From Faecalicatena contorta (GTDB lineage: Bacteria > Bacillota > Clostridia > Lachnospirales > Lachnospiraceae), in the NCBI RefSeq assembly GCF_039521745.1, contig NZ_BAAACT010000045.1: a DNA stretch of 64,000 bases; one strand, 5' to 3'. The notes below the pieces were generated by a model. The model searched no databases. It had not been told where the DNA came from and worked only from the letters and a program-made list of their open reading frames with translations. The stretch's first letter is position 1. The number at the start of each line of letters is the position of its first letter. Shown one piece after another: positions 24,058 to 31,742 of the stretch. Made by a program: the position numbers and the translations under genes.

Positions 24058-24176
24058 CGATTGGATGCGTCAAGCTAAGTGAAAGGCGGGCCTGGTTCCC
24101 GCGGCGGGCAGGATATTGAAATGGCATACACCTCCCCGCCGCGGGAACCAGGCCCGCCTTTCACTTAGCGCCCCCA
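24058..24176. repeat. 35-bp perfect inverted repeat with conserved boundary sequences
   Basis: The arms 24074-24108 and 24135-24169 are perfect reverse complements over 35 bases (they begin GCTAAGTGAAAGGCGGG), around a 26-base loop. The left flank CCGATTGGATGCGTCA and right flank AGCGCCCCCAC recur at the hairpin near 44469 (GATGCGTCC, AGCGCCCCTCAC), and CCGATTGGATG also recurs at the left of stem C near 6500. The stem sequences themselves differ between copies. It lies after the terminator and before the nhaC-type promoter. Confidence 0.88.
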
Positions 24177-24195
24177 CACAAATTACAAAAAAAGA

Positions 24196-24224
24196 TTGTA
24201 TTCTGCACGTTCATTCGATAAAAT
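24196..24224 (+). promoter_or_regulatory. Promoter of the NhaC operon
   Basis: TTGTAT (24196-24201), a 17-base spacer and TAAAAT (24219-24224). The predicted start near 24231 leaves a leader of about 265 nt before the ORF. Confidence 0.6.
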
Positions 24225-24230
24225 AAGTAT

Positions 24231-24497
24231 AGTGTCGGCAAAAGCAGACGCGTCCATATCTGTATTTTCCCGTTTTTTCGCCCCGGAGAATGCCTGCCAT
24301 ACATATTTCCGGGAGAGAGGCTGTGCGGTGAAGTATCCATGGAGATACCACGCACCTGATGCCAGGCGGACGGGCCTTCAGCAGAACTGCAGAATCAGGT
24401 ATCCACAGGAACATCCCGTTATTTATACCTTGTGGGCGGTGCAGGAGCAAAACTGAGGAATAAGATACAGGAATAAAAATGAGAGAGAGGTTGATTT
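24231..24497 (+). ncRNA. Long structured 5' leader of the NhaC-family gene, possible cis-regulatory RNA
   Basis: Within the leader GTGCG (24323) pairs with CGCAC (24351) over an inner GTATC/GATAC hairpin, and CCTGAT (24355) pairs with ATCAGG (24394). GATACC at 24344-24349 can pair either with GTATC just upstream or with GGTATC at 24398-24403, so two mutually exclusive folds exist. No match to a riboswitch class I can recall, and no terminator before the start codon, so translation control would be the likely mode if it is regulatory. Confidence 0.4.
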
Positions 24498-26027
24498 ATG
24501 GACGGTTCAATGTTTATCGGAACATGGTGGTCTTTGGTACCGCCGCTTTTAGCCATTATTCTGGCTTTTGTAACAAAAGAGGTTTACAGCTCTTTATTCA
24601 TCGGTGTTGCGGTGGGAGCGTTGCTGTACACCGGGTTCCAGCCGTGGGATTCTTTTGTTGCATTTTTTGATATCATGAAGAGCAGTATGAATCTGAATAT
24701 TCTGATATTCGATGTACTGCTTGGTATGATTATCGTGTTGATGGCGAAATCAGGAGGGTCTGCCGCCTATGGAAACTGGGCGGGGAGCAAGATTAAGACG
24801 AAGAAGAGCGCACTTCTTGCTACTACGGGCCTGGGTCTACTGATTTTCGTGGATGATTATTTTAACTGCCTGACCGTAGGTTCTGTAATGAGGCCGGTAA
24901 CGGACAGGTATAAAGTTTCCAGGGCTAAGCTGGCGTATATCATTGATGCCACTGCTGCGCCGGTCTGTATTATCGCGCCGATTTCAAGCTGGGCTGCAGC
25001 GGTGAATTCTTATGTTCCTGAGGATGCTGGTATCACAGGGTTCCAGCTGTTCTTAAGAACGATACCTTACAATCTATACGCATTGCTGACGATTGCCATG
25101 GTATTATTTATTATCATCTCGGGTTTTGATTTCGGCCTGATGAAAAAACATGAGGAAAATGCGGCAAAAGGGGATCTGTTTACCACAGGAGCGGAAGAAT
25201 TTGATCAGATTAAGGAGGAGACTTCTTCTGCTAAGGGAAGAGTTATTGATCTGGTACTTCCTGTTGTAGTGTTGATTGTTTCGGCCATAGGGGCCATGAT
25301 ATTTACCGGTTTTCAGGGCGGCGCCACGGGCGTAGTCGATGCATTTGCGGGATGTGATGCGGAGACAAGCCTGATTTTTGCAACCATGCTGACCATTATA
25401 TTTATGCTTATTTTATATCTGCCGCGAAAGGTAATTACATTCAGGGGCTTTATGGACAGTTTTGTGGAAGGGTTCAAGCTGATGATTCCGGCGGTTGCGA
25501 TTCTGATTTTTGCATGGTCTCTGAAAGGAATGGGAGACGCGCTTGGTATTGCTGATTTTGTAGGCGGTATAGTAGGGGCGAATGCATCCGCAAGCGTGGC
25601 AATCCCGGCAATTATGTTTGCAGTGGCAATTTTCCTGGCATTTTCTACGGGAACATCCTGGGGAACTTTCGCGATCCTGGTACCGATCGTTGTTGCCATG
25701 TTCTCTTCCGCTAATAATATGGAAATGATGGTTATTGCTGTATCTGCAGTTCTGGCAGGCGCAGTGTGCGGCGACCATATCTCTCCGATCTCGGATACGA
25801 CAGTTATGTCCTCGGCGGGGGCACAGAGCAATCATATCAATCACGTATCGACGCAGATGCAGTATGCGATGGTTGTTGCAATCGTTTGCGTAGTTGGTTA
25901 TATTATTGCCGGATTTGTAAAAGTATGGTGGATTACGTTGTTGCTTAGCCTTGCAATTCTGTTTATCGTTTTGGCGCTCATGAAAAAGTTTACGCCGAAA
26001 AGTGATGTGGTGATTGCAGATGATTAA
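24498..26027 (+). CDS. NhaC-family Na+/H+ antiporter
   Basis: A 509-residue membrane protein with about twelve helices. It matches the NhaC antiporter family by overall pattern: WWSLVPPLLAIILAFVTKEV, FVDDYFNCLTVGSVMRPVTD, IIDATAAPVCIIAPISSWAA, AFSTGTSWGTFAILVPI and the conserved VCGDHISPISDTTVMSSAGA near the C-terminus. Members exchange Na+ and H+ or organic anions, so sodium or pH homeostasis is expected but the exact solutes are not certain. AGAGAGG precedes the ATG. The stop overlaps the start of the next gene. Confidence 0.88.
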   Translation: MDGSMFIGTWWSLVPPLLAIILAFVTKEVYSSLFIGVAVGALLYTGFQPWDSFVAFFDIMKSSMNLNILIFDVLLGMIIVLMAKSGGSAAYGNWAGSKIKTKKSALLATTGLGLLIFVDDYFNCLTVGSVMRPVTDRYKVSRAKLAYIIDATAAPVCIIAPISSWAAAVNSYVPEDAGITGFQLFLRTIPYNLYALLTIAMVLFIIISGFDFGLMKKHEENAAKGDLFTTGAEEFDQIKEETSSAKGRVIDLVLPVVVLIVSAIGAMIFTGFQGGATGVVDAFAGCDAETSLIFATMLTIIFMLILYLPRKVITFRGFMDSFVEGFKLMIPAVAILIFAWSLKGMGDALGIADFVGGIVGANASASVAIPAIMFAVAIFLAFSTGTSWGTFAILVPIVVAMFSSANNMEMMVIAVSAVLAGAVCGDHISPISDTTVMSSAGAQSNHINHVSTQMQYAMVVAIVCVVGYIIAGFVKVWWITLLLSLAILFIVLALMKKFTPKSDVVIADD

Positions 26028-26631
26028 ACTTGAGGTACCTTACATAGACCAAAGTGTCAAATACCCGACAGGGTGCGAGAGTGTATCAGCGGTTATGCTG
26101 CTCCAGTATCTGGGGTATTCTGTAACTGTGGATGAGTTTATTGAAAAATATCTGGAGCTTGGGAAGCTGGAAGAAGAGGATGGAGAGCTTTACGGGCCAA
26201 ATCCTAACGAATGCTTCTGCGGAAGCCCCTATGACGAAGAATCCTTTGGCTGTTATGCGCCGGTCATCAAAAGAGCGCTGGAGAAAGCGGCTGGAGATTC
26301 CTACGAAGTTGTAGATGAGACAGGGACTCCGATTGAAAAATTGTTGGAAATGTACATTGACCAGGGGATGCCCGTTGTTTTCTGGGCATGTATCAACATG
26401 CGCGAACCAATTACCGGCCCATGCTGGAAGCTAAGGGACTGCGGCAGCGAGTTTACCTGGATATCCAACGAGCACTGTATGCTGTTGGTAGGTTACGATG
26501 AGGAAGGATATTATTTTAATGATCCCTATGAAAATAATGGGGTGATCCGCTATGCAAAAGATTTAGTGGAGGATCGTCATGCGGCACAGCATTCAATGGC
26601 TGTGGGGCTTAGGAAAATGAGAGAAGATTAG
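26020..26631 (+). CDS. C39-like cysteine peptidase family protein
   Basis: A 203-residue protein of the Peptidase_C39_2 type. The catalytic-Cys region is YPTGCESVSAVMLLQYLGY, the His lies in SNEHCMLLVGYDEEGYYFNDPY, and an Asp follows, the papain-like triad order. No signal peptide is seen, so it acts in the cytoplasm or is exported by an unusual route. The start at 26020 overlaps the end of the antiporter gene by 8 bases, a sign of coupling; a TTG two codons earlier is possible. Why a C39-like protein is tied to an antiporter is unknown. Confidence 0.75.
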   Translation: MIKLEVPYIDQSVKYPTGCESVSAVMLLQYLGYSVTVDEFIEKYLELGKLEEEDGELYGPNPNECFCGSPYDEESFGCYAPVIKRALEKAAGDSYEVVDETGTPIEKLLEMYIDQGMPVVFWACINMREPITGPCWKLRDCGSEFTWISNEHCMLLVGYDEEGYYFNDPYENNGVIRYAKDLVEDRHAAQHSMAVGLRKMRED

Positions 26632-26633
26632 AA

Positions 26634-26678
26634 AACAGGAGGGAATCTGCGGCGTATGCCGTCCGATTCCCTCCTGTT
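26634..26678. terminator. Bidirectional terminator between convergent genes
   Basis: AACAGGAGGGAATC (26634-26647) and GATTCCCTCCTGTT (26665-26678) are perfect 14-base arms around a 17-base loop. It begins 2 bases after one stop and ends 5 bases before the other. Confidence 0.8.
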
Positions 26679-26683
26679 CCTAA

Positions 26684-27694
26684 TTATAAAAGTTGTATTC
26701 CGTTCTCCAAAGCCAGGTTCAGCACATCTTCGGGCCAGATGGAAGACTGTACCTCTCCGATGTGGGCCTTGCGCAGATAATACATACAGATTCTGGATTG
26801 CCCGATTCCGCCCCCCACGGTATAGGGAAGTTCTCCGGCAAGAAGCGCCTTCTGGAAAGAAAGTTCGGCACGGTCTTCACAGCCTGCAAGCTTTAACTGT
26901 TTTCTCAGAGCATCCTCATCAACACGGATACCCATGGAGGAAAGCTCCAGACCGATATCCAGTACCGGATAGTAGACAATAATATCCCCATTTAATTCCC
27001 AGTCATCATAATCCGGGGCACGGCCGTCATGCTTTTGGCCGGAAGCCAGTGTCTTGCCAATCTGGGAAATAAATACGGCTTTTTTTGCCTTAGCGATCAA
27101 ATGTTCTCTTTCTTTCGGCGGTTTGCCCGGATACATCTCTTCCAGCTCCTGAGCTGTTATGAAGTAAATATCATCCGGCAGCAGGGGTTCTATGTAATTA
27201 TAGCGCCTGGAAATGAAATCTTCTGTCTCCTTCAATGCGCCGTATACTTTGCGAACCGTATATTCCAGTGTTTCCGTATTGCGTTCTTCTTTCGAGATGA
27301 TTTTTTCCCAGTCCCACTGATCCACATAGAGGGAGTGGATGTTATCAGTATCCTCATCCCTGCGGATCGCGCTCATATCCGTATATAACCCTTCTCCGGA
27401 ATGAAAATCATAGTGCTTCAGCGCATACCGTTTCCATTTTGCAAGAGAATGCACGATCTCAGCGGGGGCATCCTCCTGCTCCCTGATTCCGAAGGAAACG
27501 GGACGTTCCACGCCGTTTAAGTTGTCGTTCAGCCCGGATTCGGGGCGGACAAAAAGCGGTGCGGACACACGGGTTAAATGGAGTGACTTCGCCAGTGAAC
27601 GCTCGAAATGGTCTTTTATTTCCTTGATGGCGACTTCGGTTTCCCGTATGGTAAGGGGAGAGCGGTACCCCTGGGGAATTGTCAATTGTTCCAT
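26684..27694 (-). CDS. asnA: Aspartate-ammonia ligase (asparagine synthetase A)
   Basis: AsnA makes asparagine from aspartate, ammonia and ATP. The 336-residue protein is full length and resembles class II tRNA synthetases in fold. Seen are LTRVSAPLFVRPESGLNDNLNG, GEGLYTDMSAIRRDED, HSLYVDQWDWEKII, LELSSMGIRVDEDAL and the C-terminal GGGIGQSRICMYYL with the ATP-binding Arg. AAAGGAG precedes the ATG on the reverse strand. Single gene, shares a terminator with the convergent C39-like gene. Confidence 0.95.
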   Translation of the reverse strand: MEQLTIPQGYRSPLTIRETEVAIKEIKDHFERSLAKSLHLTRVSAPLFVRPESGLNDNLNGVERPVSFGIREQEDAPAEIVHSLAKWKRYALKHYDFHSGEGLYTDMSAIRRDEDTDNIHSLYVDQWDWEKIISKEERNTETLEYTVRKVYGALKETEDFISRRYNYIEPLLPDDIYFITAQELEEMYPGKPPKEREHLIAKAKKAVFISQIGKTLASGQKHDGRAPDYDDWELNGDIIVYYPVLDIGLELSSMGIRVDEDALRKQLKLAGCEDRAELSFQKALLAGELPYTVGGGIGQSRICMYYLRKAHIGEVQSSIWPEDVLNLALENGIQLL

Positions 27695-27847
27695 AATATA
27701 AACTCCTTTGTTATTTTCTATACCTTAATAATATTGAAAATCCGATATCCCTATTCTACATTCTCATGATAAAGAAGTCAATGAGGAGTAAGGAATGATG
27801 AATTAACAGATAACTATAAAATAATAAGATAAAAAACTAAAAATATA

Positions 27848-28399
27848 TTGACAATATAAGAGATGAATGTTATTATTATAACAAGAATAAAACTGATTGA
27901 ACAATCATTTAAAAAGAAGAAGTAATCTTGAAAAGTAAGATGAAAATTTTTCGTAAATGAAAGCTCAATACAGTTTTGGCTTACCGGATCACAGTGAATG
28001 GTTAGAAAAGAGAGATGGAGAAATTATCATAATGACGAGAAAGTTATGAGAGAAGTAAAATCCATCAGGGAGAGAAGATCAGAGAATCTAAGTCCGGTAA
28101 GGAAGTCTAAGAATAGGAGGTACGGTCCGCCAGCATACTTAATTTAAAAACCAAACCCTATCAAAAGATAGAGAAAGAGGTAAAAAAAGAAATGATAGAG
28201 ATATCAGAATAGAGATGGGTGTTAATCATTATTAGATTAGCATCCATCTTTATATTGTATATTTTAAGGAATGTTGTTAAAATAAGATAGGTACAGGTTT
28301 GGAAGTGTTTGAGATTCATGGTTGCAAAATGGAATGGCTTTTGCGGCAATGAATTTTCAAACATACCCTAAAATGTGGGATTATACAGGGGAGAATATT
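27848..28399 (+). promoter_or_regulatory. AT-rich non-coding stretch with a consensus promoter
   Basis: The 705-base gap 27695-28399 is strongly A-rich. TTGACA (27848-27853), a 17-base spacer and TATTAT (27871-27876) make a near-perfect rightward promoter, but the WYL gene starts only at 28400, leaving a leader of over 500 nt. A hairpin-poor, purine-rich RNA would result. AGGAGG occurs at 28116 without a start codon behind it. I see no known RNA family. Confidence 0.4.
27957..28049 (+). CDS. Possible 30-residue peptide or gene remnant
   Basis: An ATG-to-TGA frame reads MKAQYSFGLPDHSEWLEKRD, then ten more residues with III and a basic end. There is no clear ribosome-binding site (AAGTAAGATG upstream). 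It could be a small peptide expressed from the promoter at 27848 or the remnant of a decayed gene. Kept only as a candidate. Confidence 0.2.
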   Translation: MKAQYSFGLPDHSEWLEKRDGEIIIMTRKL

Positions 28400-29401
28400 A
28401 TGGCAAAATCTTGCAACCAAAAGGAGAAAATCCTGTATCTGATGAGGCTGTTTCTGGAAGAAACAGACGCAGAACATCCATTATCCAGAAAACAGCTGGA
28501 GGAAAAGCTTGGAGAGTATGGAATCCAGACAGAGAGAAAGAGCCTGTACAGTGATATAGAATCGCTGAAAAGGTTTGGCCTGGACATTGCGTACAGAAAG
28601 GAGCGGCCGGAAGGCTACTATTTGGCAGGACATGAATTTGAACTGGCAGAGCTGAAACTTTTAGTAGATGCCGTTCAGTCATCCAGATTTATCACTGAGA
28701 AGAAATCACACAACCTGATCCACAAGATTGAAGGGCTGGCCAGCCGACATGAGGCGAAACAGCTGCAGCGCCAGGTCGTGGTAACCAACAGGATCAAGGC
28801 GATGAATGAAAGTATCTATTATAATATAGACAAGCTGCACGCGGCAATTGCTTCGAACCAGCAGATTCTTTTCAAGTATTTTGAGTGGACGATTGAAAAA
28901 ACCATCCGTCTGAAGAAGGGCGGCAGCCCCTATCAGGTCAGCCCATGGTCGCTGACGTGGGATGACGAGAATTATTATCTCATCGGATTCGATATGGATG
29001 CGGGGATACTGAAGCATTTCAGAGTGGATAAGATGCTGGAGATCGAGCTTCTGGAGGAGCCAAGGTTCGGCAGAGAGGAGTTTGGCCGGTTTGATCTGGC
29101 CCATTATGCGAAAAAAACATTTGGTATGTTTGGTGGGGAGGAGGAGACCTTACGTATCAGATTTCATAATAAATACATAGGTGTTGTCATTGACAGATTT
29201 GGGAAAGATGTATCTGTGAGGCCGGATGGTGAGCAGCATTTTATCGCCAGGGTTGAAGTGGCGGTGAGCGATCCGTTTTTTGGATGGCTGACGGGACTCG
29301 GGAAGGATGTAAGGATTCTTTCACCGGCGCATGTGGCGGATGCATATCTGACTCTGCTGCGGGAGATCTCGGAGGTATATGACAGCGGGGAACGAAGGTA
29401 A
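28400..29401 (+). CDS. WYL-domain transcriptional regulator
   Basis: A 333-residue regulator. The N-terminal helix-turn-helix (KILYLMRLFLEETDAEHPLS to KSLYSDIESLKRFGLDI) is of the DeoR/HTH_11 type, the middle holds a WYL domain (SPWSLTWDDENYYLIGFD, the W-x-L-x2-D-x5-Y-L variant), and the end is a WCX-type C-terminal region (PFFGWLTGLGKDVRILSP). WYL proteins sense nucleic acid or nucleotide ligands. The start at 28400 follows CAGGGGAG; the open frame starts 78 bases earlier. 30 bases before the DUF4203 gene, so possibly its regulator and operon partner. Confidence 0.85.
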   Translation: MAKSCNQKEKILYLMRLFLEETDAEHPLSRKQLEEKLGEYGIQTERKSLYSDIESLKRFGLDIAYRKERPEGYYLAGHEFELAELKLLVDAVQSSRFITEKKSHNLIHKIEGLASRHEAKQLQRQVVVTNRIKAMNESIYYNIDKLHAAIASNQQILFKYFEWTIEKTIRLKKGGSPYQVSPWSLTWDDENYYLIGFDMDAGILKHFRVDKMLEIELLEEPRFGREEFGRFDLAHYAKKTFGMFGGEEETLRIRFHNKYIGVVIDRFGKDVSVRPDGEQHFIARVEVAVSDPFFGWLTGLGKDVRILSPAHVADAYLTLLREISEVYDSGERR

Positions 29402-29431
29402 ATATTAACAAGGGATAAGGAGATTTACAAA

Positions 29432-30358
29432 ATGGAAGTGAACTTAATATTTCAAAGACTGCAGGTCGAGATCAACGGCGGCCTGACGGCATTGACAACG
29501 AAGGGACGGAACCTGACACCGGAAGATATGATTACTCTGGCCGTGTTTGCAGCTATTGGCCTGCTGTTTTGTTTTTTTGGGCTGAAGATGGTACGTTTCT
29601 GGGCTGCTTTCTTTGGCTTGATGATTGGAGTGACAGGCGGTACTTATGCGGCCTATTATTTTAATGTCAGTGATAATATTGCCTGGATTATAGGACTTGT
29701 TACAGGTGTAATCCTGGCGGTTCTGGGAGCGCGGTTTTATCTGGCGGGGGTCTTTGTTGTCGGGTGGTTCCTGGGAACCGCGGCCAGTGCTTACTTTATA
29801 CAGCCGGCGGATTGGATCTATCTGCTTGTTTGTGTTGGAATCGGCCTGGTAATCGGATTGATTACTCTGAAGTTCGCGGAGCCGGTCACGATGGTTATCA
29901 CTTCACTGTTCGGTGGATTTACTGCGGGACAGGCGGTCTATGGGCTGCTTCCTCTGGAAAATGAGATTGTGCGGATTGCGGTTATCGCGGTACTGGTTAT
30001 TCTGGGTGTGATCGTACAGTTCTTACTGGAATCCAAAAAGCGCAAAAGACTTCATCTGAAAAAAGCGGAAGAGATAAGGAAAAAGCATTCTACTGCCAAC
30101 GAAGTGGACAAGGCAAGGGCTATGATAGACAATCTGGACAGTGCAGAGCCAGTTAAAAAGAAGAAGTCTGCTGCCGGCGCGGCAGCTGCAGCAGGGGCTG
30201 CTGCCAGTAAAGCGGCTGTGGAAGCAGAGAACGAAGCAGAGGCAGACGAAGCGTTCCTGAATGAAGATGAATTTATGGAAGACGATGATCTGCTGGATGA
30301 GGAAGATTATCTGGAAGATGATGATATTACTATTCTGGATCTGGACGATGATAAATAG
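29432..30358 (+). CDS. DUF4203/TMEM198-like membrane protein with an acidic tail
   Basis: A 308-residue protein with about seven transmembrane helices between residues 33 and 195, rich in Gly and Ala (FGLKMVRFWAAFFGLMIGVTG is typical of the DUF4203 family), followed by a basic stretch (ESKKRKRLHLKKAEEIRKK) and a very acidic cytoplasmic tail of about 60 residues ending in DDDITILDLDDDK. The family has no firm function in bacteria. AAGGAGA precedes the ATG. Follows the WYL regulator closely. Confidence 0.7.
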   Translation: MEVNLIFQRLQVEINGGLTALTTKGRNLTPEDMITLAVFAAIGLLFCFFGLKMVRFWAAFFGLMIGVTGGTYAAYYFNVSDNIAWIIGLVTGVILAVLGARFYLAGVFVVGWFLGTAASAYFIQPADWIYLLVCVGIGLVIGLITLKFAEPVTMVITSLFGGFTAGQAVYGLLPLENEIVRIAVIAVLVILGVIVQFLLESKKRKRLHLKKAEEIRKKHSTANEVDKARAMIDNLDSAEPVKKKKSAAGAAAAAGAAASKAAVEAENEAEADEAFLNEDEFMEDDDLLDEEDYLEDDDITILDLDDDK

Positions 30359-30410
30359 ACAGTGAGATTATAATACACTTTTAGTTCCAATTACAATAGT
30401 TTAAAATTAA

Positions 30411-30453
30411 CTTAAAATGATTTTAAATGAACTTTAAATGAAACTTTAAATGA
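30411..30453 (+). promoter_or_regulatory. Helically phased direct repeats (TTAAATGA) upstream of a small membrane protein
   Basis: TTAAATGA occurs at 30423-30430, 30434-30441 and 30446-30453, spaced 11 and 12 bases, with a diverged copy TTAAAATGA just before. Spacing of one helical turn is typical of OmpR-type response-regulator sites. A -10 TATGAT lies at 30490-30495 with no good -35, which fits an activator-dependent promoter for the gene at 30527. Confidence 0.5.
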
Positions 30454-30526
30454 AAAAGTAAAGTCCGTTTTATGACACACCCTTTCTGATATGATGGATT
30501 CATATGAGAGAGAGGTGTGTTTTTTT

Positions 30527-30730
30527 ATGTCATTAAGAAAATCATTGCTGAGCGGAGCTGTCATGGGAATCGGAGCGGCTGTACTGTTGATTATGGCCGT
30601 ACTGTATTGTTTTACCGAGGTACAGGTTCCGGGATATGTGTATATATTTGGATGGATCGGAAGCATCCTGGCCATAGTGGATATAGTTGGAAAGATAGAA
30701 CGGCAGGAAAATGGACAGAATATTAAATAA
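30527..30730 (+). CDS. Small two-helix membrane protein
   Basis: A 67-residue protein with two transmembrane segments (residues about 8-28 and 36-55: SGAVMGIGAAVLLIMAVLYC, and VYIFGWIGSILAIVDIVG) and a charged C-terminus. The start at 30527 follows AGAGAGGTG; an in-frame ATG 36 bases upstream would overlap the promoter. No family recognised. The upstream phased repeats suggest that it is under response-regulator control (inference). Confidence 0.55.
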   Translation: MSLRKSLLSGAVMGIGAAVLLIMAVLYCFTEVQVPGYVYIFGWIGSILAIVDIVGKIERQENGQNIK

Positions 30731-30816
30731 ATATAAAACTAAATCGTAAAGCCCCTGAAATAAAGTAAAACACAGGACACTGAAAAAATGTGGCAGATGA
30801 AAAGACTGTGAATTTA

Positions 30817-30845
30817 TTGCCAGCCCTCTGACAAAGTTGTATAAT
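30817..30845 (+). promoter_or_regulatory. Promoter of the PHP-domain gene
   Basis: TTGCCA (30817-30822), a 17-base spacer and TATAAT (30840-30845). Confidence 0.75.
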
Positions 30846-30881
30846 ACATATAAATATAAAAACTAAAAAGGGGGCTTACTT

Positions 30882-31712
30882 ATGAAGATTGATATGCACT
30901 GCCATGTAAAGGAAGGTTCTATAGACAGCAAAGTAAGCTTGGATGAATACATTACGATTCTAAAGAGCAAAGGATTTCAGGGTATGGTGGTTACAGATCA
31001 CAATACTTATAAGGGATACCGCTACTGGAAGCATCACATGAAGGGGAAGATCCATACCGATTTTATTGTATTGAAGGGAATCGAGTATGACACAAGGGAT
31101 GCCGGACACATCCTGGTTATCATGCCGGAGGGGGTTAAGATGAGGCTGCTGGAGATGCGCGGCATGCCCGTATCCGTCCTGATTGACCTGGTGCACCGCA
31201 ACGGCGGGATTCTCGGGCCTGCGCACCCATGCGGCGAGAAATATCTGAGCATTACGAATACAAAGAGATTTTATACGAACCCTGAAGTGATGAAGCGTTT
31301 TGATTTTGTGGAAGTATTTAATTCCTGTGAATCCGCGGCATCCAATGCAGGCGCCAGGAAGCTGGCCGAAAAGTATGGTAAGGTTATGGTTGGTGGAAGC
31401 GACTCCCATAAGCCGGGCTGTGTGGGACGGGCCTATACCATTCTGCCCGAACCGGTGAACTGCGAGACGGAACTAATCTCCATGATCCACAAAAAGACAA
31501 AGCTGGAGACCGGAGGAACGCTGTATGAGAAGACGACAAAAGACCGGATCGGGAAGGTCAATAAAGTGCTTGTCTACTCTTTCTGGTTTTATAACAAAGG
31601 CGGAGAACTTCTTAAACGCCACGGACGGAAAGAGAAGATGGAGGTAGAGAACCCCATCGATCCCATTGATCCGATTGAAATGTACTATACAGGAGAACAA
31701 AAGCTGTCATAA
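30882..31712 (+). CDS. PHP-domain metal-dependent phosphoesterase
   Basis: A 276-residue protein of the polymerase-and-histidinol-phosphatase family. The metal ligands are visible in KIDMHCHVKEGSID (H-x-H), VVTDHNTYKG, GIEYDT, ILGPAHPCGEKY and VGGSDSHKPGCVG (the C-terminal D-x-H). Related enzymes hydrolyse nucleoside bisphosphates or sugar phosphates; the substrate is unknown. The C-terminus has an unusual PIDPIDPIE repeat. AAAAAGGGGG precedes the ATG. The terminator hairpin overlaps the last codons. Confidence 0.82.
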   Translation: MKIDMHCHVKEGSIDSKVSLDEYITILKSKGFQGMVVTDHNTYKGYRYWKHHMKGKIHTDFIVLKGIEYDTRDAGHILVIMPEGVKMRLLEMRGMPVSVLIDLVHRNGGILGPAHPCGEKYLSITNTKRFYTNPEVMKRFDFVEVFNSCESAASNAGARKLAEKYGKVMVGGSDSHKPGCVGRAYTILPEPVNCETELISMIHKKTKLETGGTLYEKTTKDRIGKVNKVLVYSFWFYNKGGELLKRHGRKEKMEVENPIDPIDPIEMYYTGEQKLS

Positions 31713-31726
31713 GTGGCAGCTTTTGT
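31697..31726 (+). terminator. Terminator overlapping the end of the PHP gene
   Basis: ACAAAAGCTG (31697-31706) and CAGCTTTTGT (31717-31726) are perfect 10-base arms; A and T flanks allow use from both sides, fitting the convergent AraC gene. Confidence 0.7.
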
Positions 31727-31742
31727 GACGGTTGAGGCTTGT

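Noticed and set aside
24231..24497. Lysine, SAM or THF riboswitch in the nhaC leader
   Set aside because: None of the conserved core motifs of these classes is readable; kept only as an unclassified structured leader.
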